64,000 bases of DNA, from NCBI GenBank assembly GCA_034231615.1, contig CM067298.1, forward strand, positions 63,580,387-63,644,386, given 5' to 3'. This stretch comes from Meghimatium bilineatum (Eukaryota > Mollusca > Gastropoda > Stylommatophora > Philomycidae). Both the position numbers and the translations under genes were made by a program. This document shows, piece after piece, positions 60,426-64,000 of this stretch (positions are counted from its first letter, which is position 1; the number at the start of each line of letters is the position of its first letter). The notes beneath the pieces are model-generated. The model had not been told where the DNA came from and ran no database searches. It saw only the letters and a program-made list of their open reading frames with translations.

Positions 60426-60724
60426 TATTTGTTCTTCTTCATGGAGAAGTCGTTAGAAAATATAGGCCACGGAAAAAGACAGAGATGGCAATTGAAAAAA
60501 TAGAGAATTTCATCATGACAGCAGTCACGGTTAAGAACATGCAGGATTGCGGATGACCATTCAAGAAGGGAATCACCCAGACGTTGTGGTTCAGTCGTCG
60601 CGTTGTTCTTCGGAATGTACAGGAAATATTTATGAACGATCCCTGGAGAATATCGTTTGAAGCTACAAGTTACGTGATGTGAGTGACACTCTCGGCCGGC
60701 GACAGAGTGCATATGGGGTAACCC

Positions 60725-63055
60725 AAATACAATGAAGTCAACACTATATGTGTTTCCATCCTTTTCAAGAAATAATACTTTGGATATCGTCGCATGAGGC
60801 ATACTCTATGAGGTACAGCGATATAGGCTTGCCAATGAGAACGCAGATGGCTAAGTCATATGGTGTCCCTAAAGGTCCCTGGACCTAGATAGTTTTAACA
60901 TAGACTGAAGATTTTCGATGATATTATATCTCCCCTTAACATTCTAACTAGTCGGTGCTATTGACCATCTGCACTTCTCCTATTTTTCAAATAATGTGGT
61001 GCCTTTTTTTTAAAATTGTGAAGCGTCATGTATCTTTATTTCGCACTGCATCTGTTCATGTGTCATGGTTTATGCCAGCCGCTTTCAGACGCGGACATAT
61101 TTCGCCATGTCTCTCTATTATCAGTGCTTTGTTTAAGTGTGGACAATCTTAATCCTGTAAAAGTATACACCCAGTATATATTTCATGATCAATGGGAGCA
61201 TTTTGTGATAGCGCACTGTCAAGGAATGTGAATATATCTGTTCAACACTTTCAATTGTGCATCACGTACCCCCATACATGGTCCATGCTCGTATATAGCC
61301 AGAAGCTCATCAGAACATAACGTCTATTCTATCTTCATCAATTGTACATCTAAAATTGTTACATGATGTGGATAATAATTGTTCTATGTCTAGGATGATT
61401 TGTAATCCGACGCAGAGATAGAGCACATTCATCGGCAAATATGAGATCCCGCATCACTTGCGAGTTATTCTTGGTCTTTGCTTGAAGTCGACGAAGATTG
61501 AATAAATTCCATCAAGCAGTTGATGCACGAGTGTGATAAATTTATGTAACCTTCAAAAGACTCTCTCTGTCTCTCTCTCTCTCTCTCCCAATAGTGTAAA
61601 AAAAGATTGTATTTAGTCAATGCCGTCTGTCACAGTGTTATTCTTAGCATTTTTCGTGAAGTTGCCATTCGGCAGAGAAGATATCGCTTATTCCAAATTC
61701 TTTTATGAAACCACATTGGCTTTGGGATATAATCCTTTATTACTATGAGATATATGCCAATACAAATGGATTCTGTAGAATATTGTCGAATACACTGTGA
61801 TGGACAGTAGAGATACGCATCGATCGTTATTACAGGCTATACATATACCTTGTACCTGTATACTGATGCATACAGTTATATAATTGGTACATCCCTAAAA
61901 TTTTGTGAAGCAGTGTCAGTCTTTCATGACTACTGGAAAGTCGTATTAATTTTCTAACTAGGTTTTTATCACAGTAATTATATATGTCGATTGGTATTGC
62001 GACCGGGATCTGTTTTTCTACTGGAATGCTGGTGAATTGCGATTAGGAATTCATCATTTGTAAAGGGACATAACTAGAGAATATACAAACCATATTGAAA
62101 GTTAGCAGAATTATCCACCTCTATTATCAAGAAAAAATAAATATATATTATTTCTTAGAACCGACTGTTCAACATTCACTAACAGCTGATGGACTCAGCC
62201 TATTATAAACCAAGTATAAAAGGCTCATCAAATATAAATTATAAGTGACGATGTGTGTAACGCGTGAATACTAACGTTTCTTGTGTAATTTGTATTATTC
62301 CTTCTTCAGATAAAATTGTTTCGAAACGACTACCCTTACTAGCTTGGGAAGATATTATATTTACTTTGAGATTACGGTGAATTTAAGTAGCACATGGTGG
62401 GCTGAGGTTTCTAATTACATATATAATCGTTGCGGAAACCAGCGACGTGATATTTGAACCGCCATGGCCGCTTCTGTATAACAATAATAATGACCTATGA
62501 TTTGAACATTAGATATGTGCCTAGGGACGCCAGTAACACCTTTAAAAAAGAATGATTTGAAATGTGAAGTTACTGTGTTAATAAAATATAAATAATATAA
62601 GGAAGTGTCTTCCAACGGGTTTATTATAATGTATGTTTCATTCAGATGTGAAATGTGAGCTATTCCGCAAAGAACGTTTTTAATAATCTAACATGTAAAA
62701 CCAGGTCAGTGAAAATATACCGCTACGAAAAACCTTGCGCGACGGCAGTGCCTAAATACTGCATTTACAACAGCATTTATCAACTAACAACAGCATTTAC
62801 AAATGAAGACCACAAGAACAGCAACACTAACTGTATGTGGTATCGGCGACAAAACACCACATATGATATAATTTCTGATACAGAAATGTATAGGCATTTT
62901 AGGCATTACCTTTACCATAATGAAAGGGGGTAAACATAAAAACAAAAATGATTCATAGCTACATATAGCGAGGTAGATATATGAAAACAAAAAAAATACA
63001 TGGTATTAAATTTTTGGTCCATCCAAATAAAGCAAAATTATCACATACTTTGAAT
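60725..63055. other. unassigned DNA
   Basis: A TC run lies at 61561-61590. Short ORFs are unsupported. No exon with matching splice sites was recognised. Confidence 0.4.
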
Positions 63056-63059
63056 ACAT

Positions 63060-64000
63060 TTCAAAAAAGATAAACGAATACAACCTGTAGAGGAAGAAAG
63101 TACAACAAGTCTAATCTAAATGTACGCACATTGCAACAATAACAATAAAATAGAAGAAAATAGTGAATTTTTTAAAGCATATGTGATGTCCTAAACAAGA
63201 TTAACAACAAATACGAGGTATACTTCATGTGTGATTTCAACTGGAGAATATGGAGAAAGGTGATCACTGTGTAAATTATGGGATACAACAATATAATTAA
63301 ACAATAACTGGGGAAAATTGATCACTATATGCATAGAACATGGTTTTCTAGTAACAAATTCGTATTACCGACACAGTTGTAGTCACATACAAATATGGTA
63401 TAAATTGGACAACTTACTAAAATCATCTCAAATTGAGTTCATTATCGTTAGACAGAAGCACAAGAGACATATCACATATGTCAGAGCTTTCCCAAACATA
63501 AATATTGATACAGACCTGTTATGCTAATTGAGAAAAGATACCACATAAGAGCAACACAAAAGAAAGAAACAAGACAATGGCAGAAAAAAGTTATAAATTA
63601 GAAATCTGTAGAATATTTCAGAAACGTGATGAGATGTATGATCAAATGTTTCACTGTTTGAAAAATTAACAAAGGAATTTAGAATGTGATATTTTCAAAA
63701 AATTAAATTACAAAACAATAACAAAATATACGCGGCACCCGACGTACCATGAAAGATAAAATAAATGAAAACACTTTCTGATATAGTTTCGACATACAAA
63801 GTGTTGTATAACAGGAAAAAAAACAATGTTTCCAGAAATATTTGTAATCCAAACACTATGACGGTTATTTGCAAAATAGACTATCTAGTAGAAATGCCAA
63901 TCAAAGATGCTTAAGATAATCCATTGAAAACAATTAAGAACTTTTGATAGACATATGTACAACAAACCCAAGAGAATTTTTTTTATAAGCATTGAATCAA
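63060..64000 (+). mobile_element. LINE endonuclease fragment running off the window end
   Basis: Broken translation contains CDFNWRIWR (endonuclease GDFN motif), LGKLITICIEHGFLVTNSYY, WYKLDNLLKSSQIEFIIV, VRAFPNINIDTDLLC (equivalent of ADIGSDHxLL), and QDNGRKKL. This is the C-terminal half of an APE-type endonuclease of a LINE, followed by the linker before RT. It is the only sizeable endonuclease piece apart from 31654. Stops are frequent. Confidence 0.6.

Overview
The window is A+T-rich, intron-dominated metazoan DNA. There is no operon-like layout: coding pieces are short exons with GT..AG borders spread between transposable-element fossils. Protein-level features (a divergent rhodopsin-like receptor of the invertebrate peptide-receptor type, and LINEs ending in a C2H2 finger) suggest a lophotrochozoan, perhaps a mollusc. 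That placement is inference, not proof.

The one host gene I can support is a class A G-protein-coupled receptor on the + strand. Six coding exons (6294-6465, 17060-17162, 21110-21291, 28080-28294, 33314-33483, 50812-50973) join in compatible phases with no internal stop. They give 332 codons plus a stop from the ATG at 6299, with all seven membrane segments in order. The gene covers about 44.7 kb, and about 98% of that is intron. A further upstream exon is possible because an acceptor-like site lies just before the ATG.

Nearly everything else is repeats. At least seven groups of non-LTR retrotransposon (LINE) fragments occur on both strands: one ending in GACAATAGATAG (5, 7.5, 23, 45 and 48.6 kb); one ending in TGATGATG (9.4-11.1, 17.5, 18.6, 29.3-31.7 and 57 kb); one with a C-terminal zinc finger (2.5, 44.4, 46.3 and 58.5 kb); one with an RNase H domain (8-9.2 and 27.5 kb); a closely matching pair in opposite orientation (36.0 and 43.2 kb); a tail-to-tail pair (53 and 54 kb); and single copies. 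The 29.3-31.7 kb LINE has a perfect 16-bp target-site duplication. Other elements are two back-to-back mariner transposase remnants (20 kb), a 164-bp hAT-type MITE with an exact 8-bp duplication (21.4 kb), a 257-bp palindromic MITE with a 7-bp duplication (36.9 kb), a tRNA-derived SINE (46 kb), several short interspersed repeat families and many minisatellites.

Working picture: one long, probably intact receptor gene whose introns have been filled by repeated insertions. No rRNA, intact tRNA, CRISPR, or recognisable LTR or viral element was seen.
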